Program-made: the position numbers and the translations under genes
Part shown: positions 16,773 to 26,132 of the stretch, piece by piece
Layout: each line of letters begins with the position of its first letter
Numbering within the stretch: position 1 is the first letter of the stretch
Source of the DNA: Candidatus Poribacteria bacterium
Lineage (GTDB): Bacteria > Poribacteria > WGA-4E > WGA-3G
NCBI GenBank assembly: GCA_022824265.1
Contig: JAJEAG010000058.1
Location: 1-40,176 of the forward strand
Reading direction: 5' to 3'
Length of the DNA stretch: 40,176 nucleotides
The notes under the pieces: model-generated
Told to the model about the DNA's origin: nothing
Databases searched by the model: none
What the model saw: the letters and a program-made list of their open reading frames with translations, nothing else

Positions 16773-18728
16773 ATGAAAATAGGTAAAAAGTGGTTTATTA
16801 TCAGTTCTATCGCTATAGTTGTCGTCGTGGTAGGGTTAATAGGTGCAACACAAATCAACTTTGGGGCGAAGAAGAATGATGAAGAAGATAAGCGAGAGGT
16901 TGTTCGGCGTGGACAATTTCTCGTGAAAGTTAGAGAATCCGGTACCCTGCGTTCACTGATTGAAGTGGACGTTAGGTCAAATGTTGAAGGTGAAATAATA
17001 GACATATTCGTTCAGGAAGCAGATCCTGTTCAAGAAGGTGAAAAGCTTCTCAAAATTGACGATGAACAGATTATTGAAGACATGAAGCAGGCAGAGGCTA
17101 ATCGGGACGCACGGCAAGCTGAATTTAAACAAGCAGAACTGCGTATTCAAATTGCTGAAAAACGTGAAACAAGTGACCTGCTTCAGGCGAAAAATGCTGT
17201 TGCAAAATCTGAAGCATATCTGATCTCATTTGCAGCAAATAGGCAGCAACGTATCACTGAGGCGGAAACATTAGTTGCAACAACACAAAACTTGTTAAAC
17301 CGTGATAACATCTCACTCAAAAAAGAAGAAATCGCATTAACACAGGCTAAACTAACACTTGACCGAAACAAGGTAAACGTACAATCAGCTAAAATCACAC
17401 TTGAGACAACTGAATCCGAGCATGAACGAAACAAAGAATTATTTGATAAGGAATTAATTTCACAGCAGGCATTAGAGGAATCCCAAAGACAGCTCGTATT
17501 AAATAGGTCACAATACGAGACGGCACAAAAACAGGTTGAATCCCAACAAGAAACGATAAAATCCCAAGATGAGACGATTAATGCAATGAAGGAAGCGATA
17601 CAAAGCAGACAAGCGACACTTGCTTTAAATAAAAAGAATGTTCAAACAGTAATAGAATCACAAAATGCACAGGAAAAGCAGCTGTTAGCGGATTTAGAGA
17701 ATTCACGTGCGAGATTGAAACAAACTGAAGAAACGACCGAAGAAGAGAAGGACCTGACAAAACATTCGAAAGTAAGTGCTCAAGCAAACCTATATCAAGC
17801 TGAAAGTCGTTTAAAATCGCAACAGGAAAGGTTCGAATGGACAACGGTGACTGCCCCAATGTCAGGCACCATTACCCGTATCTCTGTGGAAGAGGGTGAG
17901 ATTATCACTTCAGGACGTTCTGCATTCTCCCGCGGTGAGGCAATAATGCGTATAGCAGATCTATCACAAATGATTGTCAGAACACAAATTAATCAGGTTG
18001 AAATCGGTAGGATAAATGAAGGACAACGTGTAGAAATCCGTGTTGATAGTTTCCGTCAAAAAGTGTTCAATGGTAGAGTGAGTAAAATTTCTCCAAGTTC
18101 TACACCCAGAGGTCAAGGTGGTGGTTCTGTGATTACCTTTGAGGTTGAAATAGAGGTAGATATACCGGATGATGAATTTCAACTGTTACCTGGAATGTCT
18201 GCAGATGTAGATATTATTGTCTTTGAAAAACCAGATATTCTTCAGATTCCGATTGCAGCAGTGTTAAGTCCGGAGGTGTTTACTGTCAAAGCCACGTTAA
18301 ATTCGGATGTCCTCGGTCAGTTCCAGCAAGGGCAAAAGTTAAAAGTGCAGAACCTTATTGGGAAACAGTTTGATGGTCAGGTATCTAAAATATCCCCTAC
18401 GGAAACCCGCAGAAACCTTGAAATTTTGTTTGACGAAACACCGAAAGGTATGCGTCCTGGTCCAACAGAAATTGCACTCGTAATTTCAGAAAACAATCGA
18501 TTGACAGGTATTGAGGCAGAAATTCAGAGTGAACGTCAGCATTTTGTCAAATTGGATACTGGGGAACCACCGAAAAAGAACGGTGAAAAAGGTGTTAAAA
18601 CGCTTATAAAAGTTGGTAGACGTAACAACACGCATTTTGAAATAGTCAGCGGACTTAAGGAAGGTGACCGAGTTTTTGTTCCTTCAATGATGGAATTGAC
18701 CAAAGGCGAAGAAATCAAGGATAAATAA
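16773..18728 (+). CDS. HlyD/MacA-type membrane-fusion protein, unusually long
   Basis: The periplasmic adaptor of a tripartite exporter. The 651-residue protein has an N-terminal membrane anchor (about residues 7-25), a first lipoyl half (VRSNVEGEIIDIFVQEADPV, about 69-88), a coiled-coil hairpin of some 250 residues, the second lipoyl half (TAPMSGTITRISVEEGEII), and a beta-barrel region starting near EGQRVEIRVDSF (about 415). A second, similar barrel-like segment, QGQKLKVQ with GQVSKISPTE, occurs near 518-545. The family is usually about 350-450 residues; the surplus comes from the coiled coil and this added segment. It starts 2 bp after the TolC-like gene and is followed by the ABC ATPase gene after 96 bp. 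Confidence 0.92.
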   Translation: MKIGKKWFIISSIAIVVVVVGLIGATQINFGAKKNDEEDKREVVRRGQFLVKVRESGTLRSLIEVDVRSNVEGEIIDIFVQEADPVQEGEKLLKIDDEQIIEDMKQAEANRDARQAEFKQAELRIQIAEKRETSDLLQAKNAVAKSEAYLISFAANRQQRITEAETLVATTQNLLNRDNISLKKEEIALTQAKLTLDRNKVNVQSAKITLETTESEHERNKELFDKELISQQALEESQRQLVLNRSQYETAQKQVESQQETIKSQDETINAMKEAIQSRQATLALNKKNVQTVIESQNAQEKQLLADLENSRARLKQTEETTEEEKDLTKHSKVSAQANLYQAESRLKSQQERFEWTTVTAPMSGTITRISVEEGEIITSGRSAFSRGEAIMRIADLSQMIVRTQINQVEIGRINEGQRVEIRVDSFRQKVFNGRVSKISPSSTPRGQGGGSVITFEVEIEVDIPDDEFQLLPGMSADVDIIVFEKPDILQIPIAAVLSPEVFTVKATLNSDVLGQFQQGQKLKVQNLIGKQFDGQVSKISPTETRRNLEILFDETPKGMRPGPTEIALVISENNRLTGIEAEIQSERQHFVKLDTGEPPKKNGEKGVKTLIKVGRRNNTHFEIVSGLKEGDRVFVPSMMELTKGEEIKDK

Positions 18729-18824
18729 AATTCATCGTGGTTAGGTTCAATAGAAATGAAACCTATTCCCAGTAGCTGAGTTGAACACTTGAAATCTGTG
18801 TTGAATTAATAGGAATAAATAATT

Positions 18825-19505
18825 ATGTTAATAGATGTAAAAGATATAACAAAAATCTACGAGATGGGTGATGTGCAGGTTCATGCTTTACGCGGTGTGA
18901 GTTTCACTGTTGAGTCGGGAGAGTTCATTGCAATTATGGGTCCCTCTGGTTCCGGTAAATCAACGATGATGGATATTTTAGGTTGCCTTGCGACTCCAAC
19001 AGATGGTGAGTACTATCTTGAAGGTGAAGAGGTAGGTCAACTTTCGGATAACCGGTTAGCGGACATCCGAAATAAGAAGATCGGTTTTGTGTTTCAATCC
19101 TTTAACCTTCTACCGCGAACAAGTGCTTTGCACAATGTTGAACTTCCACTTATCTATTCTGGATTGGGTAGAAAGGAACGTAAACGTAGAGCCTTTGAAT
19201 CATTGGAAGCGGTTGGATTAGCAGACCGGGTTGACCACAAATCTACGGAATTATCTGGGGGACAAGTTCAACGTGTTGCGATTGCGCGCGCACTTGTGAA
19301 TAAACCATCACTCCTTTTCGCTGATGAACCTACCGGTAACTTAGATACACGTTCCGGAGCCGAAATTTTGGCTATTTTTGACCGACTTAATGAGGAAGGT
19401 AATACGATAATCATGGTTACGCATGAACCGGAAGTAGCGGAACATGCACAACGTGTTCTACACATTCGGGATGGTCTCATTGAGCGTGATGAAAGGCGAG
19501 AATAG
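18825..19505 (+). CDS. ABC transporter ATP-binding protein (MacB/LolD type)
   Basis: A stand-alone 226-residue nucleotide-binding domain of the LolD/MacB/FtsE class. It contains Walker [10 protein letters not shown] (39-47), Q-loop [13 protein letters not shown] (88-100), signature [15 protein letters not shown] (143-157), Walker [13 protein letters not shown] (163-174) and switch histidine H200. FNLLP and the LolD-type GNLDT are typical of mechanotransmission exporters. AGGA precedes the ATG by about 10 nt. With the TolC-like and membrane-fusion proteins it would make a MacAB-like pump, but no permease with FtsX-type helices is present; the next frame is a kinase-like enzyme that overlaps by 17 bp. 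The permease must lie elsewhere or have been lost. Confidence 0.94.
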   Translation: MLIDVKDITKIYEMGDVQVHALRGVSFTVESGEFIAIMGPSGSGKSTMMDILGCLATPTDGEYYLEGEEVGQLSDNRLADIRNKKIGFVFQSFNLLPRTSALHNVELPLIYSGLGRKERKRRAFESLEAVGLADRVDHKSTELSGGQVQRVAIARALVNKPSLLFADEPTGNLDTRSGAEILAIFDRLNEEGNTIIMVTHEPEVAEHAQRVLHIRDGLIERDERRE

Positions 19506-20484
19506 CAATACTATCAGAGAAGTCAGAATTACCACCCCCGCACGACTTCATTTATCTCTGATAGACCTTAATGGACAACTCGGACGTATTGATGGCGGGT
19601 TTGGCTTAGCGATTACTGAACCAAATTTTCAAATCGTAGCACAACCGTCAACAGAAATACATGTTGAGTCGGATGCGTATCATGAACGGACGTGTACAAT
19701 CGTTGCCCGACTTCAATCTGCCTATAAGTTTCCAGGAATTAAACTTAGATTTATCTCAGAAATCCCTACCCATAGCGGATTTGGTTCTGGAACACAGTTA
19801 TCACTCGGTATCGCCTCTGCAGTAAACGTACTATACGATCTGAAGTTAAGCATTTTGGAACTTGCTAATACTGTGGGACGCGGTGGCACATCAGGTATCG
19901 GTGTTGCAGCGTTTGACACTGGTGGATTTATTGTAGACGGTGGGCATCAATATCCCGAACAGAAATCCTCCTTTCTCCCGTCCTCTGCGGCAGACGATAT
20001 AGCACCACCCCCGATTTTATTTCAACACGCTTTTCCAAATTGGCAACTCCTAATTGCAATGCCAAATTGCTCGCGCATCTATGGGGATCAGGAACTGAAT
20101 CTCTTTCGGACGCTGTGTCCTCAACCACCAACTATTGCTCCGAAGTTGTCACACATTCTACTGTTACAAATGTTACCAGCACTCCTGGAAAAGAATATGT
20201 TCAGTTTTGGTGATGCCTTAAACCAATTACAAACTATAGGATGGAAAAAAGTGGAAATTGATGCCCAAGGTGCTGAACTAAAGCAAACTCTTGAATTTAT
20301 GCAAAACAACGGGGCATTAGGTGCGGGTGTGAGTAGTTGGGGACCAGCGATATGTGCAGTGAGTGAGGATATTACGGAGTTGAAACGGAAAACAGAAATG
20401 TTCCTATCGACTTTACCAAATGGTGGCACGTGCTTTATTACATCCGCGAACAATACAGGTGCACAAATTAAAAAAGTTGACTAA
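19489..20484 (+). CDS. GHMP-superfamily enzyme of the beta-RFAP synthase family
   Basis: The 331-residue product matches beta-ribofuranosylaminobenzene 5'-phosphate synthase, which in archaea and methylotrophs joins PRPP and 4-hydroxy/aminobenzoate in the first committed step of methanopterin synthesis. Key segments are [20 protein letters not shown] (about 13-32), the glycine-rich [20 protein letters not shown] (near 94-113) and [20 protein letters not shown]. The start at 19489 gives a 17-bp overlap with the ABC gene; a frame start at 19444 would overlap 62 bp and encode unrelated residues. No ribosome-binding site is clear, so translational coupling is likely. Close GHMP relatives could have another substrate. 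Confidence 0.78.
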   Translation: MKGENSNTIREVRITTPARLHLSLIDLNGQLGRIDGGFGLAITEPNFQIVAQPSTEIHVESDAYHERTCTIVARLQSAYKFPGIKLRFISEIPTHSGFGSGTQLSLGIASAVNVLYDLKLSILELANTVGRGGTSGIGVAAFDTGGFIVDGGHQYPEQKSSFLPSSAADDIAPPPILFQHAFPNWQLLIAMPNCSRIYGDQELNLFRTLCPQPPTIAPKLSHILLLQMLPALLEKNMFSFGDALNQLQTIGWKKVEIDAQGAELKQTLEFMQNNGALGAGVSSWGPAICAVSEDITELKRKTEMFLSTLPNGGTCFITSANNTGAQIKKVD

Positions 20485-20567
20485 AGCACTGTTACTTCAG
20501 CCAACCTTCTCAAATTCAATTATACTTATTAAGCTAAAAAAACTCAGAAATCAACAAAATTTGTTTA

Positions 20568-21182
20568 TTATCCTTTTCCTTGTGTATAGTAAGGGTTAGT
20601 ACCAGATGCATGGTCTGTTGTGTCAATAACCTGCTTTATTTCTGGGAACACCTCTTGAATCATTGCTTCAATACCGTGTTTGAGTGTGACATTTGCCATG
20701 CCGCACCCTTGACACCCACCACCCATGTGGATATAGATAGCATCATCTTCAACGTTTAGAAGTTCAATTTGCCCGCCGTGTGCTGCAACAGCAGGGTTAA
20801 TCCTCTCGTCAATGAGTTCCTGAATCTTTTGTGCTTTCGGATTGTCCCATGTTGGTGTATTGGGATTGTCAATTTTAAAACCACTTGAATTGAGGTCTTC
20901 AACGTAGTCAATCACTGCTCCTTTAAGGTCATCAGCACTTTTGGAATCCACCAGTACCTTAAAAGTTCCCAAGTCAAGGACGATGTCACCTTCTTCAGCT
21001 TCTGTAGCCAAACCGAGACTATATTGGAAAGCAGAAGCACTACGTCCTTCAATACTAATCCGCAGTCCTTCCACTTCCACATCTTCAGCATCAATAACAT
21101 TCTGAATTTTTTCTTGGGCAGTTTCCGTCACCTCAATTAAAGAGGTTTCAGATCCAGCGATTTTTTTGAACAAATTCTTCAT
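20568..21182 (-). CDS. nfuA: NfuA-like Fe-S cluster carrier
   Basis: An Fe-S scaffold or carrier of 204 residues. The N-terminal half (about 13-105) resembles a degenerate A-type/HesB domain without the three cysteines. The C-terminal half is a NifU domain: IDERINPAVAAHGGQIELL (124-142) and GGGCQGCGMANVTLKHGIE, whose C157 and C160 form the CxxC that binds a 4Fe-4S cluster in a dimer. This architecture defines NfuA. AAAGG precedes the start. It lies 21 bp downstream of the sigma-factor gene and is probably co-transcribed with it. It converges with the RFAP-synthase-like gene across an 83-bp gap with no obvious terminator. Confidence 0.9.
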   Translation of the reverse strand: MKNLFKKIAGSETSLIEVTETAQEKIQNVIDAEDVEVEGLRISIEGRSASAFQYSLGLATEAEEGDIVLDLGTFKVLVDSKSADDLKGAVIDYVEDLNSSGFKIDNPNTPTWDNPKAQKIQELIDERINPAVAAHGGQIELLNVEDDAIYIHMGGGCQGCGMANVTLKHGIEAMIQEVFPEIKQVIDTTDHASGTNPYYTQGKG

Positions 21183-21203
21183 AAGTGCCTTTAGTGATTC
21201 ATA

Positions 21204-22172
21204 TCATGCAGCTGTTTGATCAGCCGTATATTCTGTACGAAATTCACCCATTTCGTTGTAAAGGTTGCTTAACTGAGAAATTGCATAGATTTCTAATTGT
21301 CGGATACGTTCACGGGTAACGTCAAGTGCATCTCCGATTTCACGGAGTGTTTTGCGCTCACCATCTTCAAGACCAAAACGCATTTTTAGAACTTGTTGCT
21401 CGCGTTCTGAAAGTTTGCTGAGAAATTGTTCAACCAAATCGTGTGTGATCAACTGTTCAATTGCCCCATCTTGAGAAGCGGTGGCTGGATCTTCAATTAA
21501 ATCACCCAATGTTGCCGCTGAACGGGATGATCGTTCATCTCCCAACGGCAAATCCATTGAAATGGTATCTGCATTAAACGTTAGTATTTCCTCAACTTGT
21601 TGTACAGTTAGGTCAAGTGCTTCAGCGATTTCAGCACGTGTCGGTTCACGTTGAAGTTCTTGACAAAGTGCAGCATACGTTGCGTCAAACTTATTCATTT
21701 TCGCAACGATATAAGCAGGTAGCCTAATAGATCGTGCAAAGTTATCAAGTGTTCGCATAATCGATTGTTTAATCCACCAGATTGCGTAAGTACTGAACTT
21801 AAAGCCTTTTCGATAATCAAACTTTCCTGCTGCTTTAATTAACCCGATATTTCCTTCCTGAATCAAATCTTCGAGCGGTACTTTGTTCCCTTGATACTTG
21901 ACTGCGATAGAAATGACAAGACGTAAATTAGCCTGAACAAGTTCGTCACGCGCTGATGTATCACCAGCCTCAATCCGTTTTGCTAATTCTACTTCTTCCT
22001 CACGAGATAATAAACGATGTCCTGCAACACTCCTTAACCAACTTGTTAAAGCACTTCTGTCACTACCTTTGTAGTCATTCGCATATTCCGTTTCTTCCGA
22101 GGGATACACATCATCTATAAATGTATCAACACTATTAATATTTTCTGTTTCACCGAAATACTCGGTTTCCAT
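21204..22172 (-). CDS. rpoD: RNA polymerase sigma-70 factor, RpoD/SigA type lacking region 1.1
   Basis: A 322-residue sigma factor. Region 1.2 (ALTSWLRSVAGHRLLSREEE, about 41-60) is followed by region 2 with NLRLVISIAVKYQGNKVPLE, LIQEGNIGLIKA, KFSTYAIWWIKQ and NFARSIRLP, then region 3, and region 4 with SEREQQVLKMRFGLEDGE and the helix-turn-helix DVTRERIRQLE. Region 1.1 is missing, and the final helix (IYAISQLSNLYNE) departs from the usual EAKALRKL, so it may be a group 2 (RpoS-like) or a short primary factor. The start at 22172 is chosen because AAGGAGAGGAG lies just upstream; an in-frame ATG at 22214 coincides with the expected transcription start. Confidence 0.9.
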   Translation of the reverse strand: METEYFGETENINSVDTFIDDVYPSEETEYANDYKGSDRSALTSWLRSVAGHRLLSREEEVELAKRIEAGDTSARDELVQANLRLVISIAVKYQGNKVPLEDLIQEGNIGLIKAAGKFDYRKGFKFSTYAIWWIKQSIMRTLDNFARSIRLPAYIVAKMNKFDATYAALCQELQREPTRAEIAEALDLTVQQVEEILTFNADTISMDLPLGDERSSRSAATLGDLIEDPATASQDGAIEQLITHDLVEQFLSKLSEREQQVLKMRFGLEDGERKTLREIGDALDVTRERIRQLEIYAISQLSNLYNEMGEFRTEYTADQTAA

Positions 22173-22221
22173 TCGTCTCCTCTCCTTGTATAAAATTGGT
22201 AAAAAATCTGCCAAAGATTAA

Positions 22222-22251
22222 TAATACAATATACTATAACGTTTTGTCAAG
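22222..22251 (-). promoter_or_regulatory. Strong sigma-70 promoter for the sigma factor-nfuA operon
   Basis: On the minus strand a perfect TTGACA (22251-22246) is followed after 18 bp by TATTAT (22227-22222). The start would be near 22214, leaving a leader of about 40 nt before the ATG at 22172. The near-consensus form fits a constitutively expressed gene. Confidence 0.7.
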
Positions 22252-22810
22252 CAAAATGTTTAAAAAAAATGAAATATTTATATAATTACTTGAAAAAACC
22301 TTCTAAAATGCGGTTTTCACAACAATTTTCCAATATTCCGAACATACACACCACATTCCAGTCTAATAGACAAAATACAGTATGAGATATAAATCACAGT
22401 TAGAAATTCACAAACATATATTATACGTAATGTTTTAGTAAATGGATACATATCGTAGTGGTGTCCGTTAATTGACTAATCAATTGTTAGTAAATGGGGA
22501 AGCCTTTTAGTGTGATTTTAAACTTTTTTACATGATTTATCGTCTTAAACGACAAGTTTGTGAAAAACTGACCATAATTTGACCTTCAACGTCGTTGGTT
22601 GAATAGTGATGATTAATTACCCAAATGGGTATTCATTCCCGCATGATATTACTTTTCTTTGTGCAAACCACATCCGTGGCGATAAGATTATTTACATTGG
22701 TTAAACTAACATTAAACAGAAGGTGTTATGAGTGGTTGAATTTAAACCAAATAGGTAATGCTGCGTCATAAAGCACTGATTATCTGAGAATCAATAAGGA
22801 ACAATTTACT
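22252..22810. other. AT-rich intergenic region between divergent sigma-factor and gspE operons
   Basis: No gene is seen in these 559 bp. Short perfect dyads occur at 22470-22485 (AATTGA-ctaa-TCAATT), 22587-22597 (CAACG-t-CGTTG) and 22618-22631 (TACCCA-aa-TGGGTA). They could be operators for the secretion operon. AAGGA lies about 12 nt before the gspE ATG. Confidence 0.5.
22579..22607 (+). promoter_or_regulatory. Candidate promoter for the type II secretion operon
   Basis: TTGACC (22579-22584) and AATAGT (22602-22607) are 17 bp apart. The -10 is weak (4 of 6). The 22587-22597 dyad lies in the spacer, where a bound protein would block polymerase. The leader to gspE would be about 195 nt. Confidence 0.3.
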
Positions 22811-24694
22811 ATGTACGGTGTGCCAGCCAAAAAATCCCTCGTTGAAGTATTGCGAGAAGCAAATTTGCTAACAGACCAGGAATATCATCAAATACATGAA
22901 AAAATTCTTGAAGGTTGGGTGAATAAACCTATTGAACCTGGTGAAGATCCTGAATCGGAATCACAGAGTTATCGGGAAATATTGACTGAAATTGAAAAGG
23001 CGGGTGAGACTGAGGAATCGATTATCTCCGCATACGTATCGGAACAAGTACTTGAACTTGCTAAAAAAGGACGTGAATCCGCAACACCTATAATTCAATT
23101 GTTAGATATCAATCCCGATAAGGAAGCTCTCGAGAAAGTTCCTCCGAGTTTCGCGAATCGAAACAAGATTGTCCCGGTGCGGCTTGAAGGGAATGTACTT
23201 ACAGTAGCAGTAGCAGATGTTCAAGATGTTATGTTGATTGACGAAATCCAATTTGTCACTGAATGTGAGATCAATCTCCTGCTTGCTGACGAAGATGAGA
23301 TTTCAGATGCCATTGTTCGATGTTATGGTAAAGATGCTGCGTCTCTTCTCAGTGCAGGTATAAAGGGGCCAGTCGGTGCAGCTGCAACAATTGAACGTGA
23401 AAGAATTGAAGACTTCGGCATAGACGAAAAGGATCTTAGCGAAGATCCGACTGTTGTCAATGCTGTTGACCAAATGATTATTGATGCTGTTCGAGCGGGT
23501 GCGAGTGATATCCACATTGAACCTTATCCGGAAGAGTTAAAAATCCGATTTCGGGTTGATGGTGTTTTAGAAGACCAAGAACAACCTCCTGCATATCTTC
23601 AGTCAGCGATTACATCGCGTATCAAAATTATGGCGGGGATGGACGTAGCAGAACGTCGTCGTCCACAAGATGGAAAAATCAATAAAGAAATTGCGAGTTT
23701 ACGAGGTGGACGTCAGATTGATTTACGTGTATCTACTGTACCTACTGTTGCTACACAACATAGTGAAAGTGTTGTGTTACGTATTCTTGATCGCCAATCG
23801 ATTGAATTCGGATTAACAGAACTCGGTCTTACTGATGATAACTTTGAACTCTTCGAACGGATGATTCACAGACCACACGGTATAATCCTCGCAACAGGCC
23901 CTACAGGTAGTGGTAAAACTACAACACTTTATGCTTGTTTAAAAGAGATCAACACACCGGAAGTCAAAATTATTACACTTGAAGACCCTGTTGAATATGA
24001 ATTGGAAGGGATAAACCAGATTCAAGTTAATCCAGATATTCAGTTTTCATTTGCCGATGGTTTACGACATATTCTTCGTCAAGACCCAGATAAGGTACTG
24101 GTTGGTGAGATTCGTGACTATGAGACAGCAGAAATGGCAATTCATACATCACTTACTGGTCACCTTGTGTTTAGTACATTACATACAAATGATGCCCCTG
24201 GTGCTATCACGCGTCTTATTGATATGAATGTGGAACCGTATCTGGTTTCGTCCACAGTTGAAGGTATAATTGCACAACGTTTAGCACGTCGTGTTTGCAA
24301 AACTTGTTGCGAAATGTATCAACCGACTGAAAAGGATCTTACTGGGCTTTTCAGTAATAACGGTGTTAATATGTCAACTGATCTGGAAATTCCTCGGGCA
24401 AAAGTGGGTGGTTGTAAAGAATGTCGTGGTAGAGGTTATAGAGGTAGAATTGGTATCTTTGAAGTGATTTTTATGAATGAAGAATTGCGAGATATGACAC
24501 TTCAACATGTATCTACCAGCGAACTGCGTCGACTTGCCGTGAAATTAGGTATGAGAAGTTTACGCGAAGATGGATGGCAAAAGGTCACTAAAGGGATGAC
24601 AACTATTGACGAAATCCTACGACTTACGCAAGAAGATGTTTTTGATTTTAATGAAGATAATCAGGATACTTCTGACCAGAGTGCTGTTGATTAG
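22811..24694 (+). CDS. gspE: Type II secretion ATPase GspE (PilB-like)
   Basis: The cytoplasmic hexameric ATPase that drives pseudopilus assembly, 627 residues. An N-terminal MshEN/GspE-N domain (about 1-170) ends in SFANRNKIVPVRLEGNVLTV and AVADVQDVMLID. The motor domain has ASDIHIEPYPEELKIRFRVD (231-250), Walker A GPTGSGKTT (363-371), Asp box ITLEDPVEYE (388-397), Walker B KVLVGEIRDYETAE (428-441) and His box LTGHLVFSTLHTNDA (448-462). The zinc-binding tetracysteine is CKTCC (496-500) with CKEC (536-539), followed by GRGYRGRIGIFE. The N-domain carries an unusually acidic insert near residues 41-71. It is the first gene of the operon. Confidence 0.96.
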   Translation: MYGVPAKKSLVEVLREANLLTDQEYHQIHEKILEGWVNKPIEPGEDPESESQSYREILTEIEKAGETEESIISAYVSEQVLELAKKGRESATPIIQLLDINPDKEALEKVPPSFANRNKIVPVRLEGNVLTVAVADVQDVMLIDEIQFVTECEINLLLADEDEISDAIVRCYGKDAASLLSAGIKGPVGAAATIERERIEDFGIDEKDLSEDPTVVNAVDQMIIDAVRAGASDIHIEPYPEELKIRFRVDGVLEDQEQPPAYLQSAITSRIKIMAGMDVAERRRPQDGKINKEIASLRGGRQIDLRVSTVPTVATQHSESVVLRILDRQSIEFGLTELGLTDDNFELFERMIHRPHGIILATGPTGSGKTTTLYACLKEINTPEVKIITLEDPVEYELEGINQIQVNPDIQFSFADGLRHILRQDPDKVLVGEIRDYETAEMAIHTSLTGHLVFSTLHTNDAPGAITRLIDMNVEPYLVSSTVEGIIAQRLARRVCKTCCEMYQPTEKDLTGLFSNNGVNMSTDLEIPRAKVGGCKECRGRGYRGRIGIFEVIFMNEELRDMTLQHVSTSELRRLAVKLGMRSLREDGWQKVTKGMTTIDEILRLTQEDVFDFNEDNQDTSDQSAVD

Positions 24695-24775
24695 ATAACC
24701 ACGGACAGACTTATTGTGTAGGTGTGTCTAACATAATGTATAATGAATACAGAACATTTTCTATAGAGAAAAACC

Positions 24776-25999
24776 ATGCCAAGATATCAATACGAAGCTA
24801 TCACTCACAGTGGTGCAACAGTCAATAACACTTTAGAAGCAGACTCAACAGCGGAGTTGAAAGCGCAATTGCGACAGATGGGGTACTGGCCGACACAGAT
24901 TGTGGAGGAAGGTGAAGCACTCGAATCTAAAGCAAAACGATTATTTAGTATTGGGTCGAAGAAAATAAAAGCGTCTGAAGTTGAGTTTTTTACCTATCAG
25001 TTAGCAGCCTTATTGAATGCTCATGTTGCCCTACCCCGTGCTTTAGAGGTGACATTAGAACAGATTACAAACCCGGAATTAAACCGTATCGTTTCCCAGG
25101 TCAAGTATGATGTTGAACACGGGGCAACATTTAACGATGCATTAAACCAACATCCAAAAATCTTTACCGACTTATACGTTAACATGGTAAAGGCTGGTGA
25201 AACTGGTGGTGTATTAGGGGAAGTATTGGAACGACTTGCAGAATTTGCTGAAAGGCAACGGCTACTTAAGAACCAAGTTGTTTCTGCCTTGTTCTATCCT
25301 GCTATCCTTGCTTCTTTGATGATCCTATCCGTTACAATTCTGATGATTTTCGTTATTCCGAAGTTCACAACTATGTTTGAAGACCTTGGTGGTAAATTGC
25401 CGATGCCAACACAAGTCCTTATTAGTGTTTCAGATGTGCTCGCGGGTTATTGGTGGATAGGGATATTAGTGGCTGTACCTTCCGGGATTCTGTTGCGTAA
25501 TTATTTACAGACAGAAATTGGAAAGACACAGTTTGATAGGTTCAAGATCAAATTACCATTAATTGGAACTATATTTAGCACCTTTGCCATCGTCCGATTC
25601 ACACGTACAATGGCTACACTTTTGGAAAACGGGGTGCGTATGTTACCTGCTTTGCAAGTCGTTAAGGATACTATTGGAAACAAGGTATTCAGCAATATTA
25701 TCTCTGATGCAGAAAAAGAGGTAGAACAAGGTTCTACGCTTTCTCGAGAACTTGATCAGAGCCAAGACTTTCCGACACTCGTGACACACATGATTGCTGT
25801 AGGTGAGGAATCCGGTGAACCTGTCACGATGTTAAAAAAATTGTCTGACTACTACGACATGGAAATCAAGAAAAGTCTTGAACGAGTAACTGGTTCAATT
25901 GGTCCTTTAGTTATTTTAATAATGGGTTTACTTATTGGTTTTATTGCTGTAGCAATGATTTTGCCAATTTTCGAAGCAAACAAATTGATAGGCAATTGA
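24776..25999 (+). CDS. gspF: Type II secretion inner-membrane platform protein GspF
   Basis: The polytopic platform that transmits GspE motion to pseudopilins, 407 residues. It begins MPRYQYEAITHSGATVNNTL, the usual N-terminal strand-rich segment. Two GspF repeats each contain the family pattern: YVNMVKAGETGGVLGEVLER (about 139-158) in the first and LVTHMIAVGEESGEPVTMLK (about 338-357) in the second. Membrane helices lie near 170-195, 220-242 and 375-400. The normal length and both repeats suggest a functional protein. It lies 81 bp after gspE and 133 bp before gspG. Confidence 0.95.
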   Translation: MPRYQYEAITHSGATVNNTLEADSTAELKAQLRQMGYWPTQIVEEGEALESKAKRLFSIGSKKIKASEVEFFTYQLAALLNAHVALPRALEVTLEQITNPELNRIVSQVKYDVEHGATFNDALNQHPKIFTDLYVNMVKAGETGGVLGEVLERLAEFAERQRLLKNQVVSALFYPAILASLMILSVTILMIFVIPKFTTMFEDLGGKLPMPTQVLISVSDVLAGYWWIGILVAVPSGILLRNYLQTEIGKTQFDRFKIKLPLIGTIFSTFAIVRFTRTMATLLENGVRMLPALQVVKDTIGNKVFSNIISDAEKEVEQGSTLSRELDQSQDFPTLVTHMIAVGEESGEPVTMLKKLSDYYDMEIKKSLERVTGSIGPLVILIMGLLIGFIAVAMILPIFEANKLIGN

Positions 26000-26132
26000 T
26001 GGAGATTTTCAGTTTTTCAAGGTTTATTGTCTAAACTATCACAAAAAATATATGTCTAAATAAAGACAAGTACTGTTAGAGGAACATAGAATTAGAACAA
26101 GTGTTCTGCAAAACGAAAAGGAGTTAAATTAA

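Noticed and set aside
22661-22690. GCAAACC followed by a CCAC-ATCC-GTGG hairpin, resembling the start of a c-di-GMP-I riboswitch before gspE.
   Set aside because: The conserved GACGCAAAGCC segment and the second stem with its tetraloop/receptor were not found.
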